Positions 1 through 11,400 of a stretch of 64,000 nt of DNA are shown one piece after another; position 1 is the first letter of the stretch; every line of letters starts with the position of its first letter. This DNA is from Rhynchonema sp. JSB1_4. Its lineage: Eukaryota; Nematoda; Chromadorea; Monhysterida; Xyalidae. A model generated the notes under the pieces. That model was not told the DNA's origin and ran no database searches. It saw only the letters and a program-made list of their open reading frames with translations. The stretch covers positions 1 through 64,000 of the forward strand of contig JASAMV010007201.1 in NCBI GenBank assembly GCA_030248065.1, written 5' to 3'. Made by a program: the position numbers and the translations under genes.

Positions 1-238
1 ACCCTGGCCCAGATACCAGCAAAGTACATATATATGTATTTGTATTCATATACATACAACCCAACCTTAACTACAAGAAAGTGAAAAATACAGAGATTCT
101 CAGACATAAAGGCATGCGCGCGTTTTCGATCAGGTAAATCACGGGAATCAAGATCTGATACATAGTTTCATAAAGTCATCGAAGCTGAACAGGGAAACGA
201 TTGAAAAACTGAATTGTTGATTTGATGTACTCTTTCCC

Positions 239-619
239 TTAGACATGCTGATTTGCCTGCAGACGTGGTTTTCGATGAGGTGCATAATCATCCAAATCAC
301 TTTCGGTGTCTTTGAAATGATCAAACCAGAAAGTGCAGTTGATCTTGCGCGTAAGAAAAACTCTCTCAGTTCTGTATTCGTCGGATGACATTGTCTCGAA
401 ACTCACTTTGTTTCGTTCAAGTCTGACAAGTTTCACTTTTTCAAGTTCGCGCCCGTTTTCGTTTGGCCGTTCGCTGCGCGCGCGCCGGCGCTGTTTTTCA
501 ACATTACAATCCTGAAGACTGAAAGTGAAAAAAAGGTTCCGTAGCGCGCGTTTTCTAAGTCCGTGACAATGCATGCCCGACATGCACATTTGTTGAGCGT
601 TTATATAATGTGCGTGCAT
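239..619 (-). CDS. Doubtful ORF, 126 codons, possible exon
   Basis: An uninterrupted minus-strand frame rich in Arg, Lys, Asp and Glu in its second half (for example MSSDEYRTERVF and DTESDLDDYAPHRK). I recognise no family and see no convincing splice partner, signal peptide or membrane segment. The C-terminal part looks more protein-like than chance, so it could be an exon of a gene extending past the left edge. A random open frame in GC-rich DNA is equally possible. Nothing else gene-like is visible in bases 1-1000. Confidence 0.2.
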   Translation of the reverse strand: MHAHYINAQQMCMSGMHCHGLRKRALRNLFFTFSLQDCNVEKQRRRARSERPNENGRELEKVKLVRLERNKVSFETMSSDEYRTERVFLTRKINCTFWFDHFKDTESDLDDYAPHRKPRLQANQHV

Positions 620-1018
620 ATATCAGTCATTTAATGATCTAAAACTGGTTACGCGAGCTCTTCTCCGAACACTATATAATGGAGGGCAGTTTTACTTGAG
701 ATCATTCACTTTTCGTGTTGCATATCTACTGCATTCTTCACGGATCTCCTGCTCTTATGCGCTCTCATTTTATCATACACAGAATAGCCTTTCGATATCG
801 ATTAGGATGGCCTTTTGTATGCTTGTATCCTTCCGGTGAAACATCAACCTGAAATGACCAGCATGCAAAACATACGGCAGCCAGTGACAGGTACCCAGGC
901 GTGATGTTTCACCAGCGAAGATTAACTGCATGCATACAGTAGGTATGGGAAAGGACTAATACGTCATACTGTACTTCCACTCAACCGTAACACAAAAGTC
1001 TGATGGCGCCTAACTTAA

Positions 1019-1416
1019 TTACCGTACTTCCTCTAATAGAAGCCCCTCCTAATAGAAGGCCCCCTCTAACAGAAGCCCCCTCTCAGATTATGGCTGAACA
1101 AAATAGAAGCGTCCTCCTAATAGGAGCCCCCGGAAATACGCTCTCATATTTCGCTCATAATGCTCCTTTTTTGGCAATATTTATGTTCACCGATAGTAAT
1201 TTTGGTCTGTTTTGGAACATTTCTTGGTCACCAAACATTGGTTAGTGCAGTACTTTCAGATTTTAAACTGCTTGTCACTGCAAACAACGAGGTTATTTTC
1301 TTCAAACCTACCTGGAAAAATAGAAACCCCTCCCAATAGAAGTCCCTTCTAATTGAATCCCCTGAAACCATGGCTGAAAAAATAGAAGCCCATGGCTTCT
1401 ATTAGAGGAAATACGG
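1019..1416. repeat. Foldback MITE, family M (AATAGAAGCCCC type)
   Basis: Inverted ends of about 23 bp: CCGTACTTCCTCTAATAGAA at 1022 mirrors the sequence ending in GGAAATACGG at 1416. The interior repeats short AATAGAAGCCCC-like units. The same ends and C-run units recur at 22300-22729 and 22885-24248, so this is a dispersed non-autonomous family. No ORF of its own. Confidence 0.7.
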
Positions 1417-1549
1417 AAACTCCTGGGCGATGTGTGTGACCCTCTATTGGTTGAGTATTCCCACTAATCCAAGCGATGCTACTCAGAGTCCCGATATTGT
1501 CGTATTGTAGATGAACAGTAGATCGCCATCAAATAATAGATTTCACTAG

Positions 1550-1742
1550 GGTGATATCAGACTTGGTGATCGGATCGATCTGACTTGCAAACCAACAGAA
1601 CCAATAATCCCTTGACTTGCGTCACACTGATGCAGCATCACGTCGTTTACGCTGCATAAAACCCAGTCATTGTGGGAAAGACAGATTCGATCTGATTACG
1701 TCAATCAGTCCAGGTAGTCCGTTCCGATCACCAAGCTTGATT
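1550..1742. repeat. Foldback repeat, family P
   Basis: Imperfect inverted repeat: GATATCAGACTTGGTGATCG on the left is mirrored by CCGATCACCAAGCTTGAT on the right. A related foldback lies at 35538-35785 in an intron of the Patched-related gene. It ends about 100 bp before the start codon of the proline-rich gene, so it may sit in that gene's promoter. Confidence 0.55.
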
Positions 1743-1845
1743 TCGAGGTTGCCCACGTATGTATATGAGCGTGGGTTCCGTTGACCGAAATCTTCTTAGT
1801 TTTCTTCTCTTCCAGTACCCACCACTGATAAGCCAGCTGAGCAAC

Positions 1846-4121
1846 ATGAGATTCCTCGTGCTGTTTGTACTCGCCGTCGGCGTATTTGCGGAACCAGAAC
1901 CGGAACCAAATCCGGAGCCAAATCCCGAGCCACAATTTCCGGGAGCAGGCTTTGATCTCGGCGGATTGCTCGCTGCCGGCAATTGGGCTGGTCTCGGCGG
2001 TCCCGCATTTGGCCTCGCTGCTGATGCTGGGCCAGCCATCGCTGGAGCCTTGCCTGATGGCTTTGCCGGCGCCTTGCCTGGTGACTTTGCTGGCGCTCTG
2101 CCTGGTGACTTTGCCGGAGCTTTCCCCGGTGACTTTGCCGGAGCTTTCCCCGGTGACTTTGCCGGAGCTTTCCCCGGTGGCCTGGCTGGACCTTTCCCCG
2201 GTGGCCTGGCTGGACCTTTCCCCGGTGGCCTGGACGGCGCATTCCCCGGTGGCCTGGCTGGAGCTGTTCCCGCCGCCTTCGCTCTGCCGGCCGCCAGGAT
2301 CCAGGTTCCCGCCGCCGTACCTGAACCGGTCGGCGTGCCCACTCCCGTTGGAGTGCCCCAGCCCGTGCCTCATCCAATTCCAACTCCGGTAGGAGTGCCC
2401 CATCCATTCCCGGCGCCATTTCTGCGACCGGTGCCAGTGGACGCGCCGCATCCCGTGGGCGTTCCGCATCCCGTGCCCGCGCCGTTCCCGGTTGCCCAGC
2501 CAATTGGCGTGCCCCAGCCCATCGCACGCCCATTCCCAGTCGATCGACCAGTGCCCGTTGATGCGCCACATCCAGTCGCTGTTAGTTTGAGCATGTATGT
2601 ATGTATAACTGTACATGCATTGTACTACTTACCAATAATAATCCGCATTATGTTCTAGATTCCCCATGATGTCCCACTGCCACAACCGTTCCTGCAACCA
2701 TTCGGAGTGCCCGTCCATCGACCGATCCCAATCGATGAGCCTCGTGATATACCCTACCCCAGTCCGGTCCGTAAAAGGTTTTGCTTTTAGTAGTTTTAGC
2801 GATTAGATTGTAAATATCCTGCGTGCTCTGCAGTGAAAGCGAGTGATGCGACTGTTAGTGCAAAACTTTTTTTTGTACTACAGTTCCCAGTCGACCGCCC
2901 GTTCCCGATTGACCTGCCCCGTCCAGTGCCCATCCCACGCCCAGTGATCCAGCCGTTCACCGTCGACGTGCCCCGTCCCGTGCCCGTCGATCGACCGGTG
3001 CCCGTTGACCGTCCGATCCCCGTTGACGCGCCACATCCAGTGCCCGTGCCACAGCCAGTGAGTTGATTTGATCGGATTTAGATTGAGATTCGCTCTGTTG
3101 ATTTCCTCAACTACAAACTACTCTAAATGGATCCTTGCACAGGTGCCCCGTCCAGTGGGCGTGCCGGTCGACGTGCCACATCCGGTGACCATCCATCGCC
3201 CGATCCCGCAAATCGTCGACATCCCCGTTCGCGTGCCCCGTCCGCGTCCCGTCTTCATCCCGATCGCCGTCCCCGTTGACCAGCCGTTCCCTGTTGCCCA
3301 CCCCGTCGCAGTGCCACAGCACATCCTTCGACCATTCGGCGTGCCCGTGGCGCGACCGGTGCCCGTTGACGCTCCGCACCCAGTGCCCGTACATCGGCCT
3401 TTCCCAGTTGACATCCCAGTCCCCCGACCACTGCCACGTCCGGTGCCGGTCGACAGCCCGTTCCCCGTGGATGCCCCGCACCCGGTGGATCTTCCCAGCC
3501 CAATACCCCGTCCGTTCCCCGTTGTCCGACCGTTCCCGGTGGACGCACCGCACCCCGTCGCAGTGCCAAGTCCCGTACCGGCGCCTTTCCCCGTGCCACA
3601 TCCGGTGCCGGCCCCCGTGCCCTTCCCACAACCGTTCGGCGTCCCCCATCCCATCCCCACTCCGGTTCCAGTCCCAGCTCCCGTTCCGGCACCAGTTCCA
3701 GTTCCAATTCCAGCCCTGCCAATTGGTATTGGTCTGCCAATCGGTCTGGCCGGTCCCGCAGCTATCGCCGGTCCAGCGCCCATCGCCGGACCGGCAGCTC
3801 TTGCTGGTCCCGCCATCTCCTACGCTCTCGATGCGCCACCTGCTGCTGCTGCTTATGGTGCCGCCTTCCCGTGGGCCCGGTTCGGATGGGGAGGAAGAGG
3901 GTAACTGATCTTACCGTTCATTTCGCTAACCACACATCGCGTGCTATGAGTGTGCTCACACACATGATCACTTTTTCAGCTACCTGGGCGGCTATGGAGG
4001 GCCTTTCCCGTATGGCGGCCCACTTGGTGCCTTCTTTGGCCATGGTGCTTTCTACGGTGCTCCATATGGCGGGTACGGATACGGCATTGCTGCGCCGTTG
4101 TCCAAAGCAAAGTGTGTTTGA
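1846..4121 (+). CDS. Secreted proline-rich repetitive (cuticle/matrix-like) protein
   Basis: Five exons: 1846-2580, 2659-2766, 2884-3057, 3143-3900, 3980-4121 (638 codons; every junction GT-AG and phase-consistent, though the exon 2 donor GTCCGT is weak). The protein opens with a clear signal peptide, MRFLVLFVLAVGVFA, then an EPEPEPNPEP linker. Next comes a Gly/Ala/Phe block with 8-11 residue repeats of the type AGALPGDF and AGPFPGGL. About 400 residues follow of short repeats built on PVPVDRPVPVDAPHPV, with V-P alternation and Asp or His every few residues. The C-terminus is Gly/Tyr-rich (YLGGYGGPFPYGG and GGYGYG). Such architecture is typical of secreted structural proteins of ecdysozoan cuticle; cross-linking through Tyr is possible. 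I cannot assign an orthologue. The start is the only Met that gives a signal peptide. Long open frames on the opposite strand are shadows of the repeats. AATAAA-like sites lie near 4712. Confidence 0.85.
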
Positions 4122-5427
4122 ACGCTATTATATGTCCAGTCACCCATTGATTGTGTTGTAACAGGCATGACCATCATGATGTTGATACTTTCAGGAAAGC
4201 ATGAAACATTTGAAGTACTGAAGCTGCATGACGAAGGTTATACAAGCCGCCCTCAACAACCAAACGGAACTAGTCCATCAACGCGCTATGCACTGACAAT
4301 TATTTAAAAACGACATAATAGTTATTTTGATGTTGTAACCTTTGAGTTACAATTTCTTTTTTCTCGATTTCCTCATCACGACAGCTCCCTGACCGCAATT
4401 CGCGATAATAGTGACACAACAATCCGTTTGTACCATATATCTTAGGAAAATCGCTCAACTCTGTGCATCTAGGACATACATAGGACTTGACATTTGCAAA
4501 TTTATTTGTTGACTTGTTATCTCGCTCGGTACACGAAGTGCAATTAATTATTTCATATTAGAATTACTTTGTTTACGAACCATATTGCTGCTGCAGCATA
4601 AAACTGTGCAATTATGTATTCATTATGGCCAGATTGTATTTAATACGATCCTCTGTTGTCAAACGCCATGTCAATTTTTCTCTTTTGTGGCCATGCTAAA
4701 TTTTTAAAGCTAATAAAACTGCAAGAGCTGCTGCCGTTCGAAAAAACTACATCTTTGACATTTTCATGATTTGATAAACATGACCGTGGCAATGAACTTG
4801 TTGTAATGCATGGTTTATTGCTAAGTTCGAGTTTTCAGTGGGATCTGATGATGCTACTCTGGTGGTAGCGAAACTTCATAAACCTAACCATATGAATTGG
4901 TTTTGGAATTGTGGAGCGCGTGTCAAAAGCGAACCAACACTATGGTTTATTGAAAAAAAATTTTTAAATAAACAGCTCGTTAATTAAGAAAAAATTTTCA
5001 ACCGCTTGTTCCGTGCGATTTTCGTTCTTATGCGTTGGTGTCACATGAAGCAGCTTTGTGGCAAACTGTGGTTGCGTGGGCTAGTTTCACTAGATACACA
5101 TTTATTATAACAATAAGTCGGATATACCTCGTGGTCGGAATCTCGAATGGTGCATTATCACGGCATTTATAAATGCTCAGAGAACAAGATATGAAATGCC
5201 GAAGTTCCGAAATCACCCTCTGCGGCTAAATGATTCAAGATATCGGCCAAAATAGGGTTATCCGAGAGAAGTTCAAAAAATTGATATCTGACAGATTTAA
5301 AATATTATTTAAGAAACAGTTTTCACGGCATGGTTTGCGACTGCAAATTAAAACTATTAAATAATAATACGTGCCTAATAAAGGACAATATGATAACAAA
5401 AAATATAAAATTGTCCATCTTATATCT
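4122..5427. other. Intergenic, no gene seen
   Basis: AT-rich spacer between two convergent genes (proline-rich on +, SDR on -). AATAAA-type signals occur near 4712 and 4965. No credible exon, repeat or RNA gene was seen. Confidence 0.5.
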
Positions 5428-8400
5428 CTACACAGTGGTCAATCGACAGAGCAGACCCCCATCGACGACCATATTCTCGCCGGTGACAAACGCCGATTTG
5501 TGGTTGTCAGCCAGGAACAGCACGGCACGACCAATTTCAACCGGTTGACCGACACGACCAACGGTGGCGTTCGCAGCTGACCACTCGTTCACCTGCGATT
5601 TGACCAGCGTAATTTGGCAAACGCTTGAGGCGACTCGTTGTCCACACACAGCGTTCTTATTAGTACATTTCACTCCAGCATAGATCTTCGCATTGAACAG
5701 CTAAAGTTTTGGGTTAGACTTCGGCCTGGGATGGCATTGTTTGGCTCAGCTTAAGCTAACGTTGACCGACACGACCAACGCGCTAGTATAGCTGACCACT
5801 CGTTCGGCCGAATTTTGGCCAGCGTAAGTTGCCAAGCCCTCAAGGCGACCTACCGTCCGCGGGGTCCTTAGTGCATTTCAATCAGGCTTATAGATCTTGG
5901 CCAAAGCTAGAAAGTTGCGGATCAGATTTATGCCGAGGCTTGGACTCTTGGCCTAGGTTGACCGACACGACCAGTGGTGGCCGTTCGCATGCTTGCCTTC
6001 AGTTAGTGGTGATCCTTTCTTTTGCGCCCAGTGGCTGAGACAACAATTTTGGGAAAATGGCGTGGTCAGTCTGCTCTGAGCTGTGACCATCTATACGCTT
6101 GTGTTTGCACGTAGTACCTTACACAGTTAACAGTATTGCACAATGGACCAGTGCCATGCGTATTTTGTACACAAATTCGAAAATTCTATTCTCATCTGAC
6201 ACTCCACCTTGTCCGCAACATCAGTGTATCCTTTTGGCGATGGCGTGTTTTCCATGTGGATACGATGCAACGGTGTGTCGACCGCACCTGGCAAAATGAT
6301 GATGCGCCAAATGTTCGATTTGCGATATTATGCGCATAGATATCTCGTGTGCGAATCCCAGGATTTTTTAAAATTTTAAAAAAGAAAGCTTCCTCAAAGT
6401 GAGAAATTAATGTTGGAACTCGTAAATGTATTTGGACAACACAAGTTCTTTACCGGGACAGACAGCATTCACTCGTATTCTATCCGATCCGAACTCAATG
6501 GCCAACGCGCGTGTCATGCCCGACAGTCCGGATTTGCTCGCTGCGTACGCCGAGTGGTCATGCGTTGTGGCTAACGCTTGCACACTGCTGATGTTGACTA
6601 CGCTGCCGTGCACTGCAACTTGGGAGCACCACTTTGGCTGGGCAAATATTAAGGGTGTGGAAGCCATCATCGGCTTACGATCAGTTTCTAGATGCAAAAC
6701 GGATCCAGGGGGCCACAGCGGCCATGCCCCCTCCCCTTTTGGTATAATTGGCCGGCGAAGGAGGGCGCCTCTGTTTTGGAAAGCAGAAGGAAGAGACCTC
6801 TAACTTCAGGATGTTCACTACGCTTCAGCAGTCCAAAAATCGCAGGTATACCCATGTTCATTGAAATTTGGCGAAAAAGTGCCAAAATTCAGCGCGTTTC
6901 GTGCGCATTGTCACATTTTGCGTCATATTTGGTACTAGACGGGACCCGTGCCTACGGCCCGGCTACAGCGCCGCGCCCGGGGCCCCCCCCCCCCCCCAAA
7001 CCCCACCCAATATAAATTACGACGGCAGGCAGCGGTCATATTGGAGTGAAGCGTGGTGGAAAAGAAACGGAAGAAAACAAAGGGGAAACGGAGTAAAAAT
7101 AGGAGGGGGAGAGGGAAAAGGGCTAAAAAAGGGGGGAGAAGGGAAAGATGAGGGGAGGTCAAGAAGGGGGGAAAGGGAATTGGAAAAAAGAAGGAAAGAG
7201 AAGAGAAAAGGGAAGGAAGGGCGGAAACGGAGTTAAAAATAGGAGGGGGAGAGTGGAAAATGGGCTTGAGAAAGGTGGGAGGGAAGGGAAAGAGGAGGGG
7301 AGGTCAAGAAGGGGGAAAAGGGAATTGGAAAAAAGAAGGAAAGAGAAGAGAAAAGGGAAGAAAGGGGGAAACGGAGTTAAAAATAGGAGGGGAGAGTGGA
7401 AAATGGGCTTGAGAAAGGTGGGAGGGAAGGGAAAGAGAGGAGACCGGCCTGAGAAGGACGGAAGAAAAAGAGGAGGGGAGGTCAAGAAGGGGGAAAAGGG
7501 GAATTGGAAAAAAGAAGGAAAGAGAAGAGAAAAGGGAAGGAAGGGAAAGGAAAGAAAAAAGGAGGGAGAGAAGGGAAAGAGAGGAGAGTGAAAATTGGAA
7601 AAAAGAAGGAAAGAGAAGAGAAAAGGGAAGGAAGGGGAAAGGAAAGAAAAAAGGAGGGAGGGAAGGGAAAGAGAGGAGAGTGAAAAGAGAGGGAGGGGGC
7701 CACAGACAGACAGACAGACATACATACACCTTCCTGTTTTAGTAGTATAGATAAAAAGCGCCAAATTCTAGACAAGCACTGGATACAAATGTTTTCAAAA
7801 AAGAACACTGGAACAAGCACCAGATAAAAGTGATATTTTGGGATTTGGCCCCTCCTTTGGCCTAAAGCATTGCTAAGATGAGCGCCGAATTCGGGCAATG
7901 AAGCCATATTGATTCCAAAATTGCTTGCCCTTCTCCACATTCTGTTCATTAGCCGTGTACGCAGCACGCAAAGCATCGGCGGGCATGAATGGCAAATAGT
8001 CGGACAGTTGAATGTTCGGATCGGATAGAGTTGGCGTGAAGCTAAATTATGGAAGAAATTTTTTCCGAACTTTTGGTCAGAATTTGAGCACGATGTGCCC
8101 CGCCTTATGTAATTGTGTGGTTGCAGTTGACAGAGAGGGAAAAGAACGACAGAAATTTTACATTACAAAGCTGCTAACAGCACGTGTGAAAACACGGGGC
8201 CCGTATAGACATTGACTCGAACGAACACGGCGCGACGGTTCTACAACGGCAAGACTGACTACGGCATGCAGCAGTGTCACCACTGTCATCGCATCAGCTG
8301 AACCGCATGCTCAAGCGAATATGTCTGAGACATGCGCCCATTCCTTTGCCTGCTTGCCGGAGCATAACAGTCGTCATACCAGTTGTTGCTTCATCTTCAA

Positions 8401-11400
8401 TGTTGATACGGCTGGTATGGTATACGTTTCTAACTTCGTTGCCTCATGCATTTTTACAGCCGCAGGGCAACTCCCGTTCGAAGTCGAGGCAGGCAACAAG
8501 CTGAACACACCGTGAACAAGCCACACAGCAGACACACACACAGATTATGCAAGCGGCTGAAACGTTCCAAAGCACACGAGCCAGCTGCGTGGCTTGTTGA
8601 CTGAGTGTTGAGCTTGTTGCCTGCCTCGACTTCGAACGGGAGTTTCCCTAGAACGGCAACCAAATTAGAAATTATTTACTATGGTATACATACGTACTGT
8701 ATAAGGGCGGACTTAGGTGGAACACGGAACACGGAAATAATTAACATACAAACCAGCTTCATGGATTTCCGTGTTCCGTGTTCCGTGACAAAATTTTGAA
8801 AATCACGGAACACGGAAATATTTCCGTGTTCCGTGTTCAACCTAAGTCCGCCCTAAGTATAGTGTGACTACAACGTCGCGCAGCGATACTTCACAAGAGA
8901 GAATTGGGGAAGTCAGACCTGCGCATATATGACCTTACCGGGACAGACAGCATTCACTCGTATTCTATCCGATCCGAACTCAATGGCCAACGCGCGTGTC
9001 ATGCCCGACAGTCCGGCTTTGCTCGCTGCGTACACGGACACGTTGCGGTCAGTGCTGATGGCGTGAACGGACGAAATGTTGACGATAGAGCCGGCACCTG
9101 CTTAGAAACTTTATTTAGGGTTGGTGTCGGCCCGTTTTCATTTTTTTCACTGTCGGGGTGTCGGAAAAGTCGCCGATGTTTTGGTGTCCGTAGCAGGTCC
9201 GGCTCTGATCCCCATGGTGGGTGGTACAGTCAGGGTTGGGCAAAAAAAAACGACGGCGTTTTTTTCTTAAAAAAACGACGTTTTTTTTAAAAAAAACGCC
9301 TGTGTCGTTTTTCGTTTTTTTTAAATCCTGAATTTCCTTGATTTTCCCTGATTTTTCAAGGAAAGTACCCTGATTTTCAAGGAAAATCGATTTTTTGTCC
9401 CATTTTTTTCAAAAAAATTTCGACCAATTTTTACTTTGTCGAGATACGCCGATATACGGAGTTTGACTTTCAGTGATGACCCCGGCCAAAGTTGGTCCCA
9501 TGATGCGGGTCTGATGTGGGATCTTAACAACTCGCTAGAAATGGGTTGAAACCCGTTTATTTTGCCTCAGAACACATAGAATTACTTCATTTAACCACGT
9601 TTTCTTCCCAACATGAGCGTTTTCCAATTTTTTGGGGGCATATTTTGGTCATCTGGGCGTTTTAAAAAAACGTTTTTTAAAAAAAAACGTTTTTTTTTTA
9701 AAAAAACGATTTTTTGGAAAAAAACGTTTTTTGCCCAACCCTGGGTACAGTACCAGCTGCAATTTTTGGCTGATTGGCGGCAAAGCCTGCCGCGCCTGCA
9801 GGCGCAGTCAATCAGCCAAAAATTGCAGCTGGTACTGTACCTTGATTGCCCTGCCTTGTGTTGCACATGCTGCTTGTTGACAAAAAAACTGCACGGGCGG
9901 GGCCAAAACGACTGCGATGCAGTCACAAAGTATACATGGTTAGTCCGTGATTTGAACGCTGATACAAATTTTAACGCATACGGACATCTGGTGATTGAAT
10001 GAACTGAACGCGCATACATTTTATGAGTTCCGGTTCACTGACTAAATTTTGTTGTGGGGCAATATCCAGGCGCAGGATCCTCGGTTGTGAGACCAGCACA
10101 TGACATGTGCGCGGGCTTTCTTGCGATTGCCGGTACTGAGATCGGATCGGATAGATTTTAGTGAAACGAACTGTGCAAGCTTAGTATGCCAGTACATTAA
10201 TGTGTGCATTGAAAACGCCCTATTATGACGTTGTCGACCTGTTGCTTATCATCCACGACGATGACTGCTGTTTTCAACGCGTCGAAACATTTTCTGCATA
10301 CCGTCTCTGGACTGTTATAAAACGGAAAGACTATAACATCGACTGTCATATGCGCAAGCGAAGTGTTGAGCGCGGAACCCAGAGCTCACATGATCGGTTG
10401 CCTTCCCCAGGCGCAATCCTCACCGGGACACACAGCATTCACTCGTATTCTATCCGATCCGAACTCAATGGCCAACGCGCGTGTCATGCCCGATAATCCG
10501 GCTTTGCTCGCTGCGTACGCCGTGATGTTTCGGTCGGTTGCGATCGCGTTCACAGACGAAATGTTGATGATCGAACCGACACCTGAGCGCTTAATGTCAG
10601 CTTCCTAATTGATCACAAAACTGACTAGACTGGTGGTAGTCTTCAAGTGCAGTGTACTCTACCACCATTATCGACCGGAATCATACTGAGGCTCAGTATC
10701 CTGCAAACAAATAGTGAGGGAAAATATCATCTCAAATGTCCGATGGGTCCTTCCATAATAGCAAAAATATGCTGAACTCTGAAACATCACGGACGTGTTT
10801 CCGTAATAGCCATGTTGTCAATAAATACCTGCGTCTGGACTCTTTACGCGATATTTTGATATGAGAAAATTTCCACCACCACTTGATCAGTTGGATAGAA
10901 ATGAAAACAAGTGTCATGCTCCCAATATCGGACCTTGTACATAAAGATCGACTTTCTCAACCACCTTTTTTCAACATTGGCTTCATGTGTTTGCACAGCA
11001 GCCAGGGCGCACGCAGATTTACGGCCATCACCTTTTCGTACGTCTCCAATGACATTTGCTCGATTGGGGCCACCACGTCGTTGATGCCTGAAACATCAAG
11101 TTGATCGGTTAGTTGAAGCAGCGAGCGCACTGGCTTGACCCTACAGGGTGTGACTGGTCAAAATCGAGGATGTGCCCTCTTTATGAAGTGACCCTCTGGT
11201 AGCAAATCATTCTATGCGGCTATAATACCAGATGTTTATCGGCTTTCATGTTGGCATCAATCTCCTACCATCACAACTTATTATTTTGCTTCCTGTTAAA
11301 TTAGAAAATAGTTATTGTATGGAGTGGGAACAATAAAGCAGTAAACATAAGGGAAGAAATCATTGCTCAAAAAGATAAACACAAAAAAAGAGTACAGATT

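Noticed and set aside
1705..2616. 303-codon minus-strand frame and others over the proline-rich gene
   Set aside because: Shadow frames created by the repeat structure of the real + strand gene, which has a signal peptide and phase-consistent introns.
7159..7976. Phe/Pro/Ser/Leu-rich minus-strand frames of 140-200 codons
   Set aside because: Translation of the polypurine tract; no splice signals or family features.
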